64,000 nucleotides of DNA from Chitinophagaceae bacterium. Lineage in GTDB: Bacteria > Bacteroidota > Bacteroidia > Chitinophagales > Chitinophagaceae. Position 1 is the first letter of the stretch; each line of letters opens with the position of its first letter. Below are positions 1 through 10,396 of the stretch, one piece after another. Position numbers and translations under genes: made by a program. The notes beneath the pieces were generated by a model. That model saw nothing but the letters and a program-made list of their open reading frames with translations, did not search any database and was not told the DNA's origin. The stretch spans positions 103,580-167,579 of the forward strand of contig JANWIJ010000062.1 of assembly GCA_025449935.1 (NCBI GenBank). Direction: 5' to 3'.

Positions 1-3000
1 TGATTTTTTTAACCGGCTACAGAGTAAGCGGGCAGGAATGGAAAATCTATTCAGACAGTGCAAAAATATTTTTGGATCAGCGCAAGCCCGAAAAAGCAAT
101 TGACTATTATCTAAAAGCAAAAACAACATTACCTCCGGATTCCTCCATTACCAATACCTATGCACAAATTTGTAATACGATAGGTATATTATACAGAAAC
201 ACTTTCCAATACAATAAGGCGGAACCCTTTTTTTTATCCGCAAAGGAAATCCGGGAGAAGACAGTGGGCACCGGCCATATTGATTATGCTGTTACCTGTA
301 CGGGGCTCGGCGCTTTATATATCCAGATGGGGAAATATAAGGTTGCTATCCCTCTGTTGTCACAAGCCCGGGAAATAAGAGGAAAAACCACGGGTATGCA
401 GGATTCCGAGTATGCAAGATGTTGTTTTCTCCTCGCGATCTGTCACAGCTACGCCGGCGATCCCCAAGAGGCTGAAAGACTTTACCTGGAATCAAAACAA
501 ATCAGGGAGTCCGTACTGGGACGGCAACACCAGGACTATGCAGCCAGTTGCAACAGCCTGGCTATTTTATACGCGAGCACCAACCAGCTCGACAAATCAA
601 CGCCGCTGTTTGAAGAAGCAAAACAAGTAATCGAGAAATCATTGGGAAAGCAACACCCGGACTATATTGCTGTTTGTGGTAACCTGGCTGCCCTGTATGC
701 GAAAAAAGGGCAATTCAAAAAGTCGGAAGCCCTTTTTCTTGAATTGCTTACTATTAAAGAAAAGCTGTTGGGAAAAGAGCACCCCGAGTATGCTACGAAT
801 TGCTTTAATATGGGCTCAATGTACAGGTCAATGGGTGACCTGGAAAAGACCGAGAAATACCTGCTGCTGGCTAAACAGGTATGGGAAAAATCATTGGGCA
901 AAGAAAATTTTCACTTTGCTACAAGTTGTAACAGCCTGTCAGTTTTGTATGCAGATATGGGTCAGTTTGATAAGGCATTACAGTGGGGACTGGAGTCCAA
1001 ACAACTTCGGGAAAAACTACTGGGTAAAGCCAATATGGATTATGCCCAAAGCTGCAGTAACCTGTCTGTGTTATATCGCGAACTCGGGCAATTGGAAAAC
1101 GCAGAAGCCGTCGCCATTGAAGCAAGGCAGGTGTTTGAAAAACTTACCGCGAAAAAGCAGGCTGAATATGCACAGAGTTGCACTAACCTGGCCACTGTCT
1201 ATAATGATATGAACGCAATGGATAAGGCCGGGCTACTTTATAACGAAGCAAAACAGGTAATTGAATCCGCGGTGGGGAAGAAAAATGCTGAGTACGCGGC
1301 CGCCTGTAATAACCTGGGAAGTTTTTACCGGCAAACAGGGGAGTATGATAAAGCGAAACCGCTTCTCGAGGAGGCATTGCAGGTAAAGCTTTTTGATCTT
1401 AAGGAGAAAGACCAGGTTGTGTCGGAGATTTATTATAACCTGGCCGAATTATCCCGGATGACAAAGCAATACAAAGAGGGAAATGAATATTACAGTAAGG
1501 CGCTGGCTGTACAGAATACCAACCTGAAAAACTTGTTTCTTTTTACTTCGGAAAGGGAAAAGGAGTATTATTTAAAAAAGATAGAGCAGCTGCGGCATTC
1601 TTATTTTTCATTTTTGAAAACCTATCCTGCTTACCCGGGATTTGCATATGACGAAGTTGTTTCAAACAGGAACCTGATTTTATCTTCTATCCGGCAGCTG
1701 CATAACCTGTTTTACCAGGCCAGTGATTCATCAGTTTCTCCTGTTTATAACGAGTGGCTGGATATTAAAGAACAACTTGCTTTTTGGTATACAAAACCAA
1801 AGGTAGAACGCCTGGGGTATGTAAAAAACCTGGAAGAGAAGGCACAGCTCCTGGAAAAGACGCTTGTTCGCAATGCGGGCGCTTTTAATCAACAGGATAC
1901 AGCCAATAACTGGACATTATTGCAGGCAAACCTCAAGCCAGGCGAAGCAGCCATTGAGTTTGCTGAATTCCAGTACTATGATGGAAAAAGATGGACAGAC
2001 AGTACCTACTATGCAGCGCTGATCTTAAAAAAAGAAAACCATGAACCCCATTTTGTTTATTTATTTGAACAAAGGCAATTGGATTCACTCCTAAACTACA
2101 AAAGCAGCAGTGCAGGCCAGCACCAGCTCAATATAACCTATGCGCCCGAAGCCGGCCCAAAGACGAAACCAATTTATGATGCCATATGGAAACCACTGGA
2201 GGAAAAACTAAACAACATCAGGACCATTTATTTTACACCCGCCGGCCTGCTGCATAAAATAGCCTTCTCAGCATTACCTGTAAACAAAACAGAAGTTTTA
2301 AGTGATAGATACCAGCTTGTTCAATTAAATACTACCGCTTCCCTTAAAAATAAATCCACAACTTCTCTGTTGGTATCCGACAATATCAGTTTATATGGAG
2401 GCGTTCAGTATGATATTGACCCGGCAACTTTAGAATTGGCGGCTTTGCGGGAACCGGAAAACGGGATGGATAACCCTTCTTTACCAGCGGATCTCTTAAG
2501 AAGCGGCACCGGTGATTTTACTTACCTGTCAGGATCTGATAAGGAAGTAGAAAGTATTTCCAGAATAGCGTTGCAAAAAAATTTCCAGGTAAAACTTTCA
2601 GCCGGTGCGGAGGCGACAGAAGGATCGTTCAAAGCGTTAACCGGCAATAACTCACCGGCCGTCTTACATATAGCCACGCATGGTTTCTTTTTCCCGGATG
2701 CCCGCAAGAACAGGAAAGATGACCGGACAGGGGGCGCCATCGTTTTCAGGCAATCTGATAACCCATTAATCCGTTCCGGCCTCGCATTGGCAGGAGCCAA
2801 TTATGCCTGGAAAGGAAACCCGGTAAGCAGCGTCGAGGACGGAATACTGACTGCCTATGAAGTGTCAAACATGTATTTACCTAATACCAAACTGGCCGTA
2901 TTATCTGCCTGTGAAACGGGACTTGGGGACATACAGGGAAGTGAAGGCGTTTATGGTTTGCAACGGGCATTTAAGATGGCCGGGGTAGAAAACCTGGTGA

Positions 3001-3173
3001 TGAGTCTTTGGAAAGTTCCGGACGCGGAAACCGCTGAGTTTATGCAACTGTTTTATAAAAATCTATTTGCCAAACAAACCATCCAGGATGCTTTTTATAA
3101 TGCGCAGGCAACCATGAAGAACAAGTACAGGAATGAACCCTATAAATGGGCTGCCTGGACATTAATAAAATAG
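1..3173 (+). CDS. Exported TPR–CHAT caspase-like protein, array copy 1 (5' truncated)
   Basis: The frame is open from base 3, so the true start and most of the signal peptide lie before the window; the first visible residues (IFLTGYRVSGQEW) match the end of the signal peptides of the downstream copies. About 1056 residues are visible. Ten or eleven TPR units of about 42 residues fill the first half, each with a Y-A-x-S-C-N-x-L core. A helical linker follows (EQLAFWYTKP near base 1765), then a C-terminal CHAT domain starting around GEAAIEF (base 1940). The presumed catalytic His is in ATHGFF (codon 2679) and the Cys in SACETG (codon 2910). The protein ends in KWAAWTLIK and has no T9SS sorting domain, so a periplasmic location is the simplest inference. 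CHAT proteins belong to the caspase-like clan CD; the substrate is unknown. This is the first of five tandem paralogues. Confidence 0.9.
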   Translation, partial: IFLTGYRVSGQEWKIYSDSAKIFLDQRKPEKAIDYYLKAKTTLPPDSSITNTYAQICNTIGILYRNTFQYNKAEPFFLSAKEIREKTVGTGHIDYAVTCTGLGALYIQMGKYKVAIPLLSQAREIRGKTTGMQDSEYARCCFLLAICHSYAGDPQEAERLYLESKQIRESVLGRQHQDYAASCNSLAILYASTNQLDKSTPLFEEAKQVIEKSLGKQHPDYIAVCGNLAALYAKKGQFKKSEALFLELLTIKEKLLGKEHPEYATNCFNMGSMYRSMGDLEKTEKYLLLAKQVWEKSLGKENFHFATSCNSLSVLYADMGQFDKALQWGLESKQLREKLLGKANMDYAQSCSNLSVLYRELGQLENAEAVAIEARQVFEKLTAKKQAEYAQSCTNLATVYNDMNAMDKAGLLYNEAKQVIESAVGKKNAEYAAACNNLGSFYRQTGEYDKAKPLLEEALQVKLFDLKEKDQVVSEIYYNLAELSRMTKQYKEGNEYYSKALAVQNTNLKNLFLFTSEREKEYYLKKIEQLRHSYFSFLKTYPAYPGFAYDEVVSNRNLILSSIRQLHNLFYQASDSSVSPVYNEWLDIKEQLAFWYTKPKVERLGYVKNLEEKAQLLEKTLVRNAGAFNQQDTANNWTLLQANLKPGEAAIEFAEFQYYDGKRWTDSTYYAALILKKENHEPHFVYLFEQRQLDSLLNYKSSSAGQHQLNITYAPEAGPKTKPIYDAIWKPLEEKLNNIRTIYFTPAGLLHKIAFSALPVNKTEVLSDRYQLVQLNTTASLKNKSTTSLLVSDNISLYGGVQYDIDPATLELAALREPENGMDNPSLPADLLRSGTGDFTYLSGSDKEVESISRIALQKNFQVKLSAGAEATEGSFKALTGNNSPAVLHIATHGFFFPDARKNRKDDRTGGAIVFRQSDNPLIRSGLALAGANYAWKGNPVSSVEDGILTAYEVSNMYLPNTKLAVLSACETGLGDIQGSEGVYGLQRAFKMAGVENLVMSLWKVPDAETAEFMQLFYKNLFAKQTIQDAFYNAQATMKNKYRNEPYKWAAWTLIK

Positions 3174-3180
3174 ACCTGGC

Positions 3181-3195
3181 CGGGTCATTGACCCG
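3181..3195. repeat. Perfect 15-nt inverted repeat after array copy 1
   Basis: CGGGTCATTGACCCG is a perfect palindrome around one central T, beginning eight bases after the stop of the first CHAT gene. It could form a short hairpin in the transcript, but no U-run follows, so it is not a convincing intrinsic terminator. A related GGGTCAA lies about 35 bases further on. The rest of the 226-bp spacer shows no gene I can support. Confidence 0.4.
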
Positions 3196-3399
3196 TAAAT
3201 CCATAAGGGCAATCTCTGCTTCTTCGCGGGTCAATAGCTGTCCCGGCAGGCTGAAAAATGATTTCTTCCATACCGGGGCAATTCATCCATGGCAAACAAC
3301 AGCTCATACAGTAAACTGTTCCCGCGACTCCAGAGGACCGCTATTTTGGAAACCAAATAAATTTTTCGTAGCATTAGTCCCCATAATCAAATTACCGTT

Positions 3400-6300
3400 G
3401 TGAAAAACACCCCGCTAATCATCGTTTTTTTTCTTTTGATTGTCTGCAGCCAGGCCTGGAGCCAGGAATGGAAGCGTTATATGGACAGCGCAACGCTGTT
3501 TGCAGGGCAAAAGAATAATCCAAGAGCACTTGAATATTATCTCAAAGCAAATGGGTTGCTTAAGCAGGACTCTGCCCTCACTATTACTTATTTTCTAAAT
3601 AATACATTAACCGGTGACCTGTATATCACTATCGGTCAATACGTAAAAGCTGAGCCTTTTTATGTGGCCGCAAAACAAACCATCGAAAAATTGCAGGGGA
3701 AAGTAAATGCGGACTATGCCTCGAGTTGCAATAATCTCGGCTGGGTTTACCGGTTGACGGGGCAGTACGAAAAATCAGAGCTGTTGCTTATCGAAGCAAA
3801 AAATATACGGGAAAAAATATTCGGAAAAGAAAATGCAGATTATGCCACCAGTTGTAACAGGCTTGCTGTACTTTATGCCGATGCTGGTCAATATGAGGAT
3901 GCAGGTCCGCTTTACAGGGAAGCAAAAGATATCAGGGAAAGGGTACTTGGTAAGGACCATCTTGATTATGCGATGAGCTGTAATAATCTCGCCATTTTTT
4001 CTGTGCTGACAGGTAAACTGCATGAAGCAGAACCGCTTTACCTGGAAGCTAAACAAATACGGGAAAAAGCGATTGGGAAAGAGAACCCTTTATATGCAGC
4101 CAGCTGCAACAACCTCGCAGCATTGTACCTGGACCTGGGGCAATACGGGAAAGCGGAGCCATTATACCTGGAAGCCAAATTAATCAGGGAAAAAACATTA
4201 GGAAAGGAACACCCGGATTATGCAGCCAGTTGTGATAACCTGGCTATTTTATACCTCGACATTGGCGAATACCGGAAAGCCGAACCGCTTTATATTGAGG
4301 CCCGCCAGATACGCGAAAAAATATTAGGCAAGCGGCACCCGGATTATGCGAGGGGATCCAACAACCTTGCTTTGTTTTACAGGAAACTTCGTCAATATGA
4401 AAAAGCTGAACCACTTCTAATAGAAGCCCGCGAAATCTTTGGATCAGTCCTTGGCAAAGCGCATGCTTTATATGCGGCCAGCTGCAATAACCTGGGCGCT
4501 TTGTATATGGATATGGGTGATTATGTAAAGGCCGCAACATTTTATGATGAAGCAAAGACCATATGGGCCAGTGTTCTTGGCAAAGAACATCCTGAATATG
4601 CAAAAAGTTGTAACAATCTTGCCCTGATCTACCGTCAACTTGGTCAATTTGAAAAGGCCGAACCGCTCTTTACCGAAGCCAGGCGTATCCGGGAAAAATT
4701 ACTCGGCAGGGACCATCCCGATTATGCACAGAGTTGCGACAACCTGGCTGTTTTATATACCGATATTGGTCAATGGAGTAAGGCCGCACCGCTTCATGAG
4801 GAGGCAAAGGAAATAAGAGCAAAAGTATTGGGTAACGAGCATCCAGACTATGTTGAAAGTTGCATCAACCTCGCCAATTTATACTGGAACCTTAATGATT
4901 TTAATAAAGCAAATGATTTTTATACCACCGCTTTCAATTCACAGCAGGCCCAGACAAAAAAAATATTTCAATTTACCACCGAACCTGAAAAACAATCTTA
5001 CCTGCAAAGGGTCAATGAGTTTAGAAGCTATTTTCTCTCTTATAGTTCTTCCGGTGTAACCGGTCCCGAATCCGCCTATGCTTACGCGGTATCCCTGGCC
5101 AACCGGAATTTGGTATTAACATCTTCCCGGCAGCTCCGGCAGTCGATTTATAATACGGATGATTCATCCCTGGTCAATAAGTATAACCAGTGGAGGAATG
5201 CCCGGGAACAACTGGCTTTTTGGTATACAAAGCCAGTAAACCAGCGGACTGAGCAGTTCGGGAAAACGGAAACTAAAGCCAATGCACTGGAAAAAGAACT
5301 GGTAAACATTTCTGATAAATTCAGGAAACAGCACCAGGAGATCAGCTGGCAGGACATCCACCAGGCATTGAAGCCCGGCGAAGCAGCTATTGAGTTTTCA
5401 GCGTTCCAGTATTACAATGGCAGGCGATGGACCGACAGCATCAGGTATATCGCTATTATTCTACGGAAAGATAAACCGTTCCCGGAGCTGGTTAACCTTT
5501 TTGAGAAAAGAGAACTTGATTCACTCCTTGACTACCGGAATACAAGCCCCGGCCAGCACAAACTTTCATTCTTATATACAGCCAAAAAAAGTGATGCCCC
5601 CGGAAGTCATGGAAAATCTCTATTTAACCTGGTCTGGCAGCCCCTTGAACAAAAGATGGAAGGGGTCAGGACCATCTATTTTTCACCGGCCGGGGAATTG
5701 TACAAGGTAGCTTTTGCGGCCTTGCCGGTAAGCATTACCCAGGTTTTAAGCGATCGTTACCGCCTGGTTCAGTTAAATACAACAGCTGCCCTGGTGGAGA
5801 AGCAACTTCCGGCTATCAACGAACCAGATAAAATTATTCTGTATGGAGGAGTACAGTATGATGTGGATTCTGCTAATATGAGACAGGCTGTTTCCGCCTA
5901 TGGACAGGATGATGGAGGCACGCGTTCCCTACCCGATACTTTTTCGAGGTACGGTGTTCCTGAATTCAACTTCCTGCAGGGCTCAGAGAAGGAAGTAAAC
6001 GGTATCAGCAAACTGGCTGAGCAAATGAATTATCACGTGACAATCGCAGAGGGCCAGCATGCGACAGAAGAGTCATTTAAAATTTTATCTGGAAAAAATT
6101 CACCCGCAGCGATACATATCGCTACCCATGGATTCTTTTTCCCGGATCCTAAAAACAATAAAATAGTGGATAGGGTTGCGGGAGGTATTGGATTCAGGCA
6201 ATCGGATAATCCCCTGATCCGTTCCGGGCTCGCATTGTCGGGTGCCAATAATGCCTGGAAAGGTAAACCCGTTGCTGGTGTGGAAGATGGTATTCTCACA

Positions 6301-6621
6301 GCATATGAAGTGTCAAATATGGACCTGCCCAATACCAAACTAGCCGTACTGTCAGCCTGCGAAACCGGCTTGGGAGATATACAGGGTAGTGAAGGTGTGT
6401 ATGGATTGCAGCGGGCTTTTAAAATTGCCGGGGCCGAAAACCTGCTGATGAGTCTCTGGAAAGTACCCGATTTCGAAACCGCTGAATTTATGCAGCAGTT
6501 TTATAAAAACCTGTTTGCCAAACAAACCATACCCGATGCATTTTATACTGCGCAGTCTGCTATGAAAAAAAAGTATAGAAACGATCCGTTCAAATGGGCG
6601 GCCTGGGTGCTCATCAGGTGA
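3400..6621 (+). CDS. Exported TPR–CHAT caspase-like protein, array copy 2
   Basis: 1073 residues. The start is a GTG; no in-frame ATG precedes the signal peptide (KNTPLIIVFFLLIVCSQAWS, then QEW), so GTG is the only start that keeps export. About eleven TPR units cover residues 45–510 and are the most regular in the array, with repeated KEHPDYA and SCNNLA blocks. The CHAT domain covers about 655–1073, with His910 in ATHGFF and Cys987 in SACETG. No sorting domain or C-terminal membrane anchor is visible. It lies 226 bp after copy 1 and 207 bp before copy 3, on the same strand. A cytoplasmic CHAT protease would not need a signal peptide, so a cell-envelope role is inferred. Whether it is a protease or a pseudoprotease scaffold cannot be told from sequence, although the dyad is intact. 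Confidence 0.93.
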   Translation: MKNTPLIIVFFLLIVCSQAWSQEWKRYMDSATLFAGQKNNPRALEYYLKANGLLKQDSALTITYFLNNTLTGDLYITIGQYVKAEPFYVAAKQTIEKLQGKVNADYASSCNNLGWVYRLTGQYEKSELLLIEAKNIREKIFGKENADYATSCNRLAVLYADAGQYEDAGPLYREAKDIRERVLGKDHLDYAMSCNNLAIFSVLTGKLHEAEPLYLEAKQIREKAIGKENPLYAASCNNLAALYLDLGQYGKAEPLYLEAKLIREKTLGKEHPDYAASCDNLAILYLDIGEYRKAEPLYIEARQIREKILGKRHPDYARGSNNLALFYRKLRQYEKAEPLLIEAREIFGSVLGKAHALYAASCNNLGALYMDMGDYVKAATFYDEAKTIWASVLGKEHPEYAKSCNNLALIYRQLGQFEKAEPLFTEARRIREKLLGRDHPDYAQSCDNLAVLYTDIGQWSKAAPLHEEAKEIRAKVLGNEHPDYVESCINLANLYWNLNDFNKANDFYTTAFNSQQAQTKKIFQFTTEPEKQSYLQRVNEFRSYFLSYSSSGVTGPESAYAYAVSLANRNLVLTSSRQLRQSIYNTDDSSLVNKYNQWRNAREQLAFWYTKPVNQRTEQFGKTETKANALEKELVNISDKFRKQHQEISWQDIHQALKPGEAAIEFSAFQYYNGRRWTDSIRYIAIILRKDKPFPELVNLFEKRELDSLLDYRNTSPGQHKLSFLYTAKKSDAPGSHGKSLFNLVWQPLEQKMEGVRTIYFSPAGELYKVAFAALPVSITQVLSDRYRLVQLNTTAALVEKQLPAINEPDKIILYGGVQYDVDSANMRQAVSAYGQDDGGTRSLPDTFSRYGVPEFNFLQGSEKEVNGISKLAEQMNYHVTIAEGQHATEESFKILSGKNSPAAIHIATHGFFFPDPKNNKIVDRVAGGIGFRQSDNPLIRSGLALSGANNAWKGKPVAGVEDGILTAYEVSNMDLPNTKLAVLSACETGLGDIQGSEGVYGLQRAFKIAGAENLLMSLWKVPDFETAEFMQQFYKNLFAKQTIPDAFYTAQSAMKKKYRNDPFKWAAWVLIR

Positions 6622-6671
6622 TTATTGATCTTAATCCCCGGTTTTTTCAGAAAATGAAGGTGGGTATTTGG

Positions 6672-6843
6672 TAATTCAGCGGGAAAGCTTAATTTAAATT
6701 CTGTTTCCGATCCATTCCCTTCGAATACACCCGATCCACTTCACTTTGTCAAACCAGGCCAGGTCAGCAGCCACCCCGACTTTTTATTGAACAAGGGGCA
6801 TGGTTAATTTAATAAATCAATCAATTACATGAAAGGCGTACCC
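6672..6843 (+). repeat. Duplicated intergenic segment, copy A (upstream of array copy 3)
   Basis: This segment closely matches 10232–10396. Shared blocks are GGAAAGCTTAATTTAAAT, the CCCTTCGAATNCACCCGATC block, CACTTTGT, AGGGGCATGGTT, and then the start codon with the first codons ATGAAAGGCGTACCCT. It runs into the signal-peptide codons of copy 3. The match shows that copies 3 and 4 arose by a duplication that included their 5' flank, or that the flank is kept for regulation. The part of the spacer before the repeat shows nothing else. Confidence 0.75.
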
Positions 6844-9800
6844 TATGCGTTCCTGCTCACTATTTTTTTTATGGTGGGTGAAGCCAACGCACAACTATGG
6901 AAACAGCTGGCAGACAGTGCTAAAATTTTTCATGATGAAAAAAAGCTGAACCAGGCAAAAGATTATTTTTCCCGGGCAATACATGCACTTCCGGTTGATT
7001 CTGCCGAATCAGGCACCAAAGCCCAGTATTGTTACAACCTCGGCAGGGTATACCTCAACCTCAATAAATTCGATGACGCAGAAACCTTCTTAAATGAATC
7101 CAGGGAAATAAGACAAAAAAAGTATGGCAAGATAAGCATTGAATATGCTGAAAGCTGCAATGCGATGGGAGCGGTGTATTATTACACAAGTCAGTTTTCC
7201 AAAGTAGAAACTTTCTGGTCGGAAGTTAAGGATATACGGGAGCAATTATTTGGGAAGGAAAGCCTGGAATATGCTGCCATTGCTTACAACCTGGGAATTC
7301 TTTGTGCGGCAACCGGGAATTATACGAAAGCTGAATTAAATTATAATGAAGCCATCCGGATCAGGGAGAAGAAATCCGGCAGAGAAAATAACGAATATGC
7401 TATTCTTTGTAATGCGTTAGGGGCATTGTATCAAAAAATGGGGCAATATGAAAAAGCCAGGATAGTCTATGAAGAAGCGAAAAACATAAGAGAAAAAGTA
7501 TTGGGAAAGGATCATATCGATTATGCCCTTACCTGTAACAATCTTGCCAGTATCTATGCGGATTTGGGCGATTATGTCAGTGCGGAACAATTTTGCAAAG
7601 AGGCCCTGGAGATAATAGAACGAAAAGTTGGGAAAGCGGACCTGGAATATGCACGAACCTGCAATCAACTGGGTATTATATATTTTGAATCGGGGCAATA
7701 CAGGAAAGTTGAGCCTTTATACCTGATAGCTCAGGATATCTGGAAAAATATTTATGGAAACAAAAGTCATAATTATGCCATCAGCCTGAACAATTTAGGA
7801 AACTTCTACAGGCAGACTGGCCAGTATGACAAGGCAGAATCTGCTCATCTCGAAGCTAAACAGATCAGGGAAGCACTATTGACAAAAAATCATCCGGATT
7901 ATGCACTGAGTTGTAACAATCTTGCTAATGTCTATACAGCCATGGGCCAATATAAAAAAGCGGAAGCATATTTTCTGGAAGCCAAATCGTTAAGACAGGC
8001 ATTGGTGGGCACCAGCCATCCCGATTATGCACACAGTTGTAATAACCTGGCTGATCTTTATAGTTATATGGAGCGTTATGAAGAGGCTGAAACACTTTAC
8101 ATCCAGGCCAAACTGATCCGGGAAAAAAATCATGGGAAGAACCATCCGGACTATGCACAAAGTTGCATGAGCCTTGCTAACCTGTATACAAATACCAATA
8201 AGCTTGAAATCGCAGAACCCTTGCAACTTGAGGCAAAGCAGATCTATGAAATGATTTTTGGGAAAAAGAATCAAGATTATGCCAATTGTTGTAATAGCCT
8301 CGCTGTGCTGTATGCAAATATGAAACAGTATGAAAGAGCAGAAGCCCTTTACCTGGAATCCCGGGGTATTATTGCTGATATATATGGTAAGGACCATGCT
8401 GATTATGCCCGGAATTGTATCAACCTGGCTAATTTGAATCGCAGCATGATGAAAATTGAAACGGCAAAGAGATATTACGAGGAGGCATTTTCTTGTGTTG
8501 GAAATTTAATTGATGCCGTATTTCAATATACTTCGGAAACTGAAAAACTGGCATTTTTGAACGAAATCGCCAATCTTGATTTAGTTTTCTTTTCTTTCAG
8601 CACGTCTATGCAGCCACGGGATCAACAGGGATTTGCATACAATGTTTCTCTCAATAGCCGGAACATTATTTTGTCAACCCTGCAATACCTCAAACAGGCA
8701 ATCTACTATTCGGAAGACTCGCTGCTAAAAAGCAAGTATGATGAATGGATCAGTATAAAAGAGCAATTGTCCAACTGGTATACTAAACCCGTTTCGCAAA
8801 GACCAGGATTCATTAAAACTTTTGAAGAAAAAGCTGAAGCAGGTGAAAAAGAGCTCACCCGCTATTTAGCTGACACGAAAAAGCAGCTGCCGCCCGGAAA
8901 AACAAACTGGCAGGATATCCACCGTTTTTTAAGCAACGGTGAGGCGGCCGTTGAATTTGTTCAGTATGCGTATTACGATGGGAAAGAGGTGACAGATTCT
9001 TTTTGCTACGTCGCCTTTATTATAAATAAAAGTAAGGCTGAACCAGCTTTTTTACACTTGTTTAGCCAGGGTGAGTTAGATGCGGTTTTGAATATATATA
9101 AGGGCACAAGTGCAGGGCCAACCCAATTGAATTTCTTATATGGCCATAAAGCTGCTGATAGTGAAGAGGGCAGCAAGACCTTATACGACCTTATCTGGAA
9201 GCCTCTTGAAAATGCGCTTGCGGGAGTTCACACGGTTTATTTTGCCCCCGCGGGTTCTTTATTCAAAATATCTTTTGCTGCCCTGGCAGTAAACAGCAGT
9301 GAAACATTAAGTGACAGATACCGGCTTGTACAATTAAATACAACGGCTACGGTGGTTGAACGAACAGTACATAATATAACAGCCTCGGGCAGGCTGGTAT
9401 TGTATGGCGGGGTGGAGTATGATGTGGACTCCACGGCGATGAAGCTCTCATCATTGCAGTATTCAGGCAACGGGGTGGCTTCCCGTTCTTTGACCGATGA
9501 TTATGGCCGTGACGGAGTTAAGGAGTTTACTTATTTATTTGGGACGGGTAAAGAGGTAGCAGGCATCAGCCGGCTGGCAAACCAGAACAAGTACCAGGTA
9601 AGCCTGGAGGAAGGGAAAAATGCATCGGAAGAATCTTTCAAAGCTTTATCGGGCAAAAATTCCCCGGTAATATTACATATAGCAACGCATGGATTCTTTT
9701 TTCCCGATCCAAAGAATAATAACAAAGATGATAAGGCAATCGGTTCGGGAATTTTTCGTCAATCTGTTAATCCACTGATTCGTTCGGGGCTGGCTTTATC

Positions 9801-10182
9801 CGGTGCCAACAATGCGTGGAAAGGTAAACCGGTAAAGGGAGTGGAAGATGGCATTCTCACGGCGTACGAAGTATCAAATATGTATTTTCCTAATACGAAA
9901 CTGGCGGTGCTCTCTGCGTGTGAAACCGGGCTGGGAGATATCCAGGGGAGTGAGGGCGTATATGGTTTGCAGCGTGCGTTTAAAATGGCAGGGGTCCAAA
10001 ACCTGGTGATGAGCCTGTGGAAGGTCCCGGACCAGGAGACATCGGAATTTATGCAACAGTTTTATAAAGGGTTGTTTGAGAAGCAACCTATCGGGGATGC
10101 CTTTTACCAGGCACAAACAACAATGAGAGATAAATACCGTAATGATCCTTACAAATGGGCTGCCTGGGTGCTGATCCGGTAA
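6829..10182 (+). CDS. Exported TPR–CHAT caspase-like protein, array copy 3
   Basis: 1117 residues, the longest complete copy. It starts at ATG with a signal peptide (MKGVPYAFLLTIFFMVGEAN, then AQLW). About twelve TPR units cover residues 45–570, one or two more than its neighbours, and this accounts for the extra length. The CHAT domain covers about 700–1117, with His954 (ATHGFF) and Cys1031 (SACETG). Its CHAT half is most like copy 5 over VHTVYFAPAGSLFKISFAAL and VKGVEDGILTAYEVS, while a stretch near the end is nearly identical in DNA to copy 4, which suggests mosaic descent. The first eight residues are nearly the same as in copy 4. No sorting domain or anchor follows the CHAT domain. Confidence 0.93.
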   Translation: MKGVPYAFLLTIFFMVGEANAQLWKQLADSAKIFHDEKKLNQAKDYFSRAIHALPVDSAESGTKAQYCYNLGRVYLNLNKFDDAETFLNESREIRQKKYGKISIEYAESCNAMGAVYYYTSQFSKVETFWSEVKDIREQLFGKESLEYAAIAYNLGILCAATGNYTKAELNYNEAIRIREKKSGRENNEYAILCNALGALYQKMGQYEKARIVYEEAKNIREKVLGKDHIDYALTCNNLASIYADLGDYVSAEQFCKEALEIIERKVGKADLEYARTCNQLGIIYFESGQYRKVEPLYLIAQDIWKNIYGNKSHNYAISLNNLGNFYRQTGQYDKAESAHLEAKQIREALLTKNHPDYALSCNNLANVYTAMGQYKKAEAYFLEAKSLRQALVGTSHPDYAHSCNNLADLYSYMERYEEAETLYIQAKLIREKNHGKNHPDYAQSCMSLANLYTNTNKLEIAEPLQLEAKQIYEMIFGKKNQDYANCCNSLAVLYANMKQYERAEALYLESRGIIADIYGKDHADYARNCINLANLNRSMMKIETAKRYYEEAFSCVGNLIDAVFQYTSETEKLAFLNEIANLDLVFFSFSTSMQPRDQQGFAYNVSLNSRNIILSTLQYLKQAIYYSEDSLLKSKYDEWISIKEQLSNWYTKPVSQRPGFIKTFEEKAEAGEKELTRYLADTKKQLPPGKTNWQDIHRFLSNGEAAVEFVQYAYYDGKEVTDSFCYVAFIINKSKAEPAFLHLFSQGELDAVLNIYKGTSAGPTQLNFLYGHKAADSEEGSKTLYDLIWKPLENALAGVHTVYFAPAGSLFKISFAALAVNSSETLSDRYRLVQLNTTATVVERTVHNITASGRLVLYGGVEYDVDSTAMKLSSLQYSGNGVASRSLTDDYGRDGVKEFTYLFGTGKEVAGISRLANQNKYQVSLEEGKNASEESFKALSGKNSPVILHIATHGFFFPDPKNNNKDDKAIGSGIFRQSVNPLIRSGLALSGANNAWKGKPVKGVEDGILTAYEVSNMYFPNTKLAVLSACETGLGDIQGSEGVYGLQRAFKMAGVQNLVMSLWKVPDQETSEFMQQFYKGLFEKQPIGDAFYQAQTTMRDKYRNDPYKWAAWVLIR

Positions 10183-10231
10183 TTATTGATTTTAATCATT
10201 AAGCACCTTTTATTCCCTGTTTGATTGATGG

Positions 10232-10396
10232 CTAATTCAGCCGGAAAGCTTAATTTAAATCCTGTTACCGATCCACTCCCTTCGAATTCACCCGATCCAC
10301 TGCACTTTGTTAAACCCGCCGGTCTGCCGGCACCCTGGCTTTGTTGAACCAGGGGCATGGTTTAAATTCATAAAACACTTACATGAAAGGCGTACC
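10232..10396 (+). repeat. Duplicated intergenic segment, copy B (upstream of array copy 4)
   Basis: This is the partner of 6672–6843 and sits at the same place relative to the next start codon. It carries a small insertion with a GCCGGTCTGCCGGC inverted repeat (10318–10331) that the first copy lacks in that form. The shared part ends inside the signal-peptide codons of copy 4. Confidence 0.75.

Noticed and set aside
3174..3399. A degraded gene on the − strand (reads such as LLYELLFAMDELP and LLTREEAEIALMDL)
   Set aside because: The protein-like stretches are in different frames, are short, and one runs into the end of the CHAT gene on the other strand. I could not connect them to any family.
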